A stretch of DNA of 6,080 bases from assembly GCA_003524705.1 (NCBI GenBank), contig DQGV01000423.1:1-6080 (forward strand). The letters run 5' to 3'. This DNA is from Anaerolineae bacterium (GTDB lineage: Bacteria > Chloroflexota > Anaerolineae > Anaerolineales > Villigracilaceae). Shown here in pieces: positions 6,064 through 6,080 of the stretch. A model generated the notes under the pieces. It was not told the origin of the DNA. It made no database searches and saw only the letters and a program-made list of their open reading frames with translations. Numbering within the stretch: position 1 is the first letter of the stretch; every line of letters begins with the position of its first letter. The translations under genes were made by a program, and so were the position numbers.

Positions 6064-6080
6064 ACGCCAGAATTTACAAA

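Overview
The window holds four same-strand protein genes, the first cut off at its 5' end, separated by repeat-rich spacers. No rRNA, tRNA, CRISPR array or intact insertion sequence is visible. The best guess for the organism is an environmental bacterium of the Chloroflexota, probably Anaerolineae. This rests on three things recalled from that group, none of them searched here: the long PLP-enzyme 'beta subunit' type, the degenerate receiver plus Roadblock-like architecture, and the ACCACAGAGA-type intergenic inverted repeat. Confidence in the phylum is moderate at best.

Layout. (1) Positions 2-2095 encode most of a large, AT-rich STAND-type P-loop ATPase with a winged-helix-like part and TPR-like helices. 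Its N-terminus lies outside the window, and the piece at the edge looks like the end of a DUF4062/TIR-like fold. This architecture is typical of bacterial antiviral or signalling ATPases. (2) Positions 2141-3607 encode a fold-type II PLP enzyme with a clear ribosome binding site. (3) Positions 3592-3690 hold a 9-bp periodic repeat that starts inside the 3' end of the PLP gene, supplies its stop codon, flips orientation midway and forms a 15-bp hairpin. (4) Positions 3698-4252 encode an uncharacterised 184-residue protein, possibly PUA/EVE-like. (5) Positions 4253-4413 hold an imperfect palindromic repeat and a candidate sigma-70 promoter placed almost on the start codon. (6) Positions 4414-6003 encode a 529-residue multidomain protein: degenerate receiver, Roadblock/LC7-like domain, disordered linker, and a C-terminal domain resembling the IS200/IS605 (Y1) transposase in which the HUH metal-binding histidines are replaced. 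(7) A strong intrinsic terminator follows at 6028-6063.

Nothing shows that the four genes form one pathway. The PLP enzyme looks like core metabolism. The ATPase differs in base composition and looks accessory. The most novel-looking object is the last gene, where a transposase fold appears to have been recruited as a non-catalytic module in a signalling-type protein. The second is the 9-bp repeat that switches strand.
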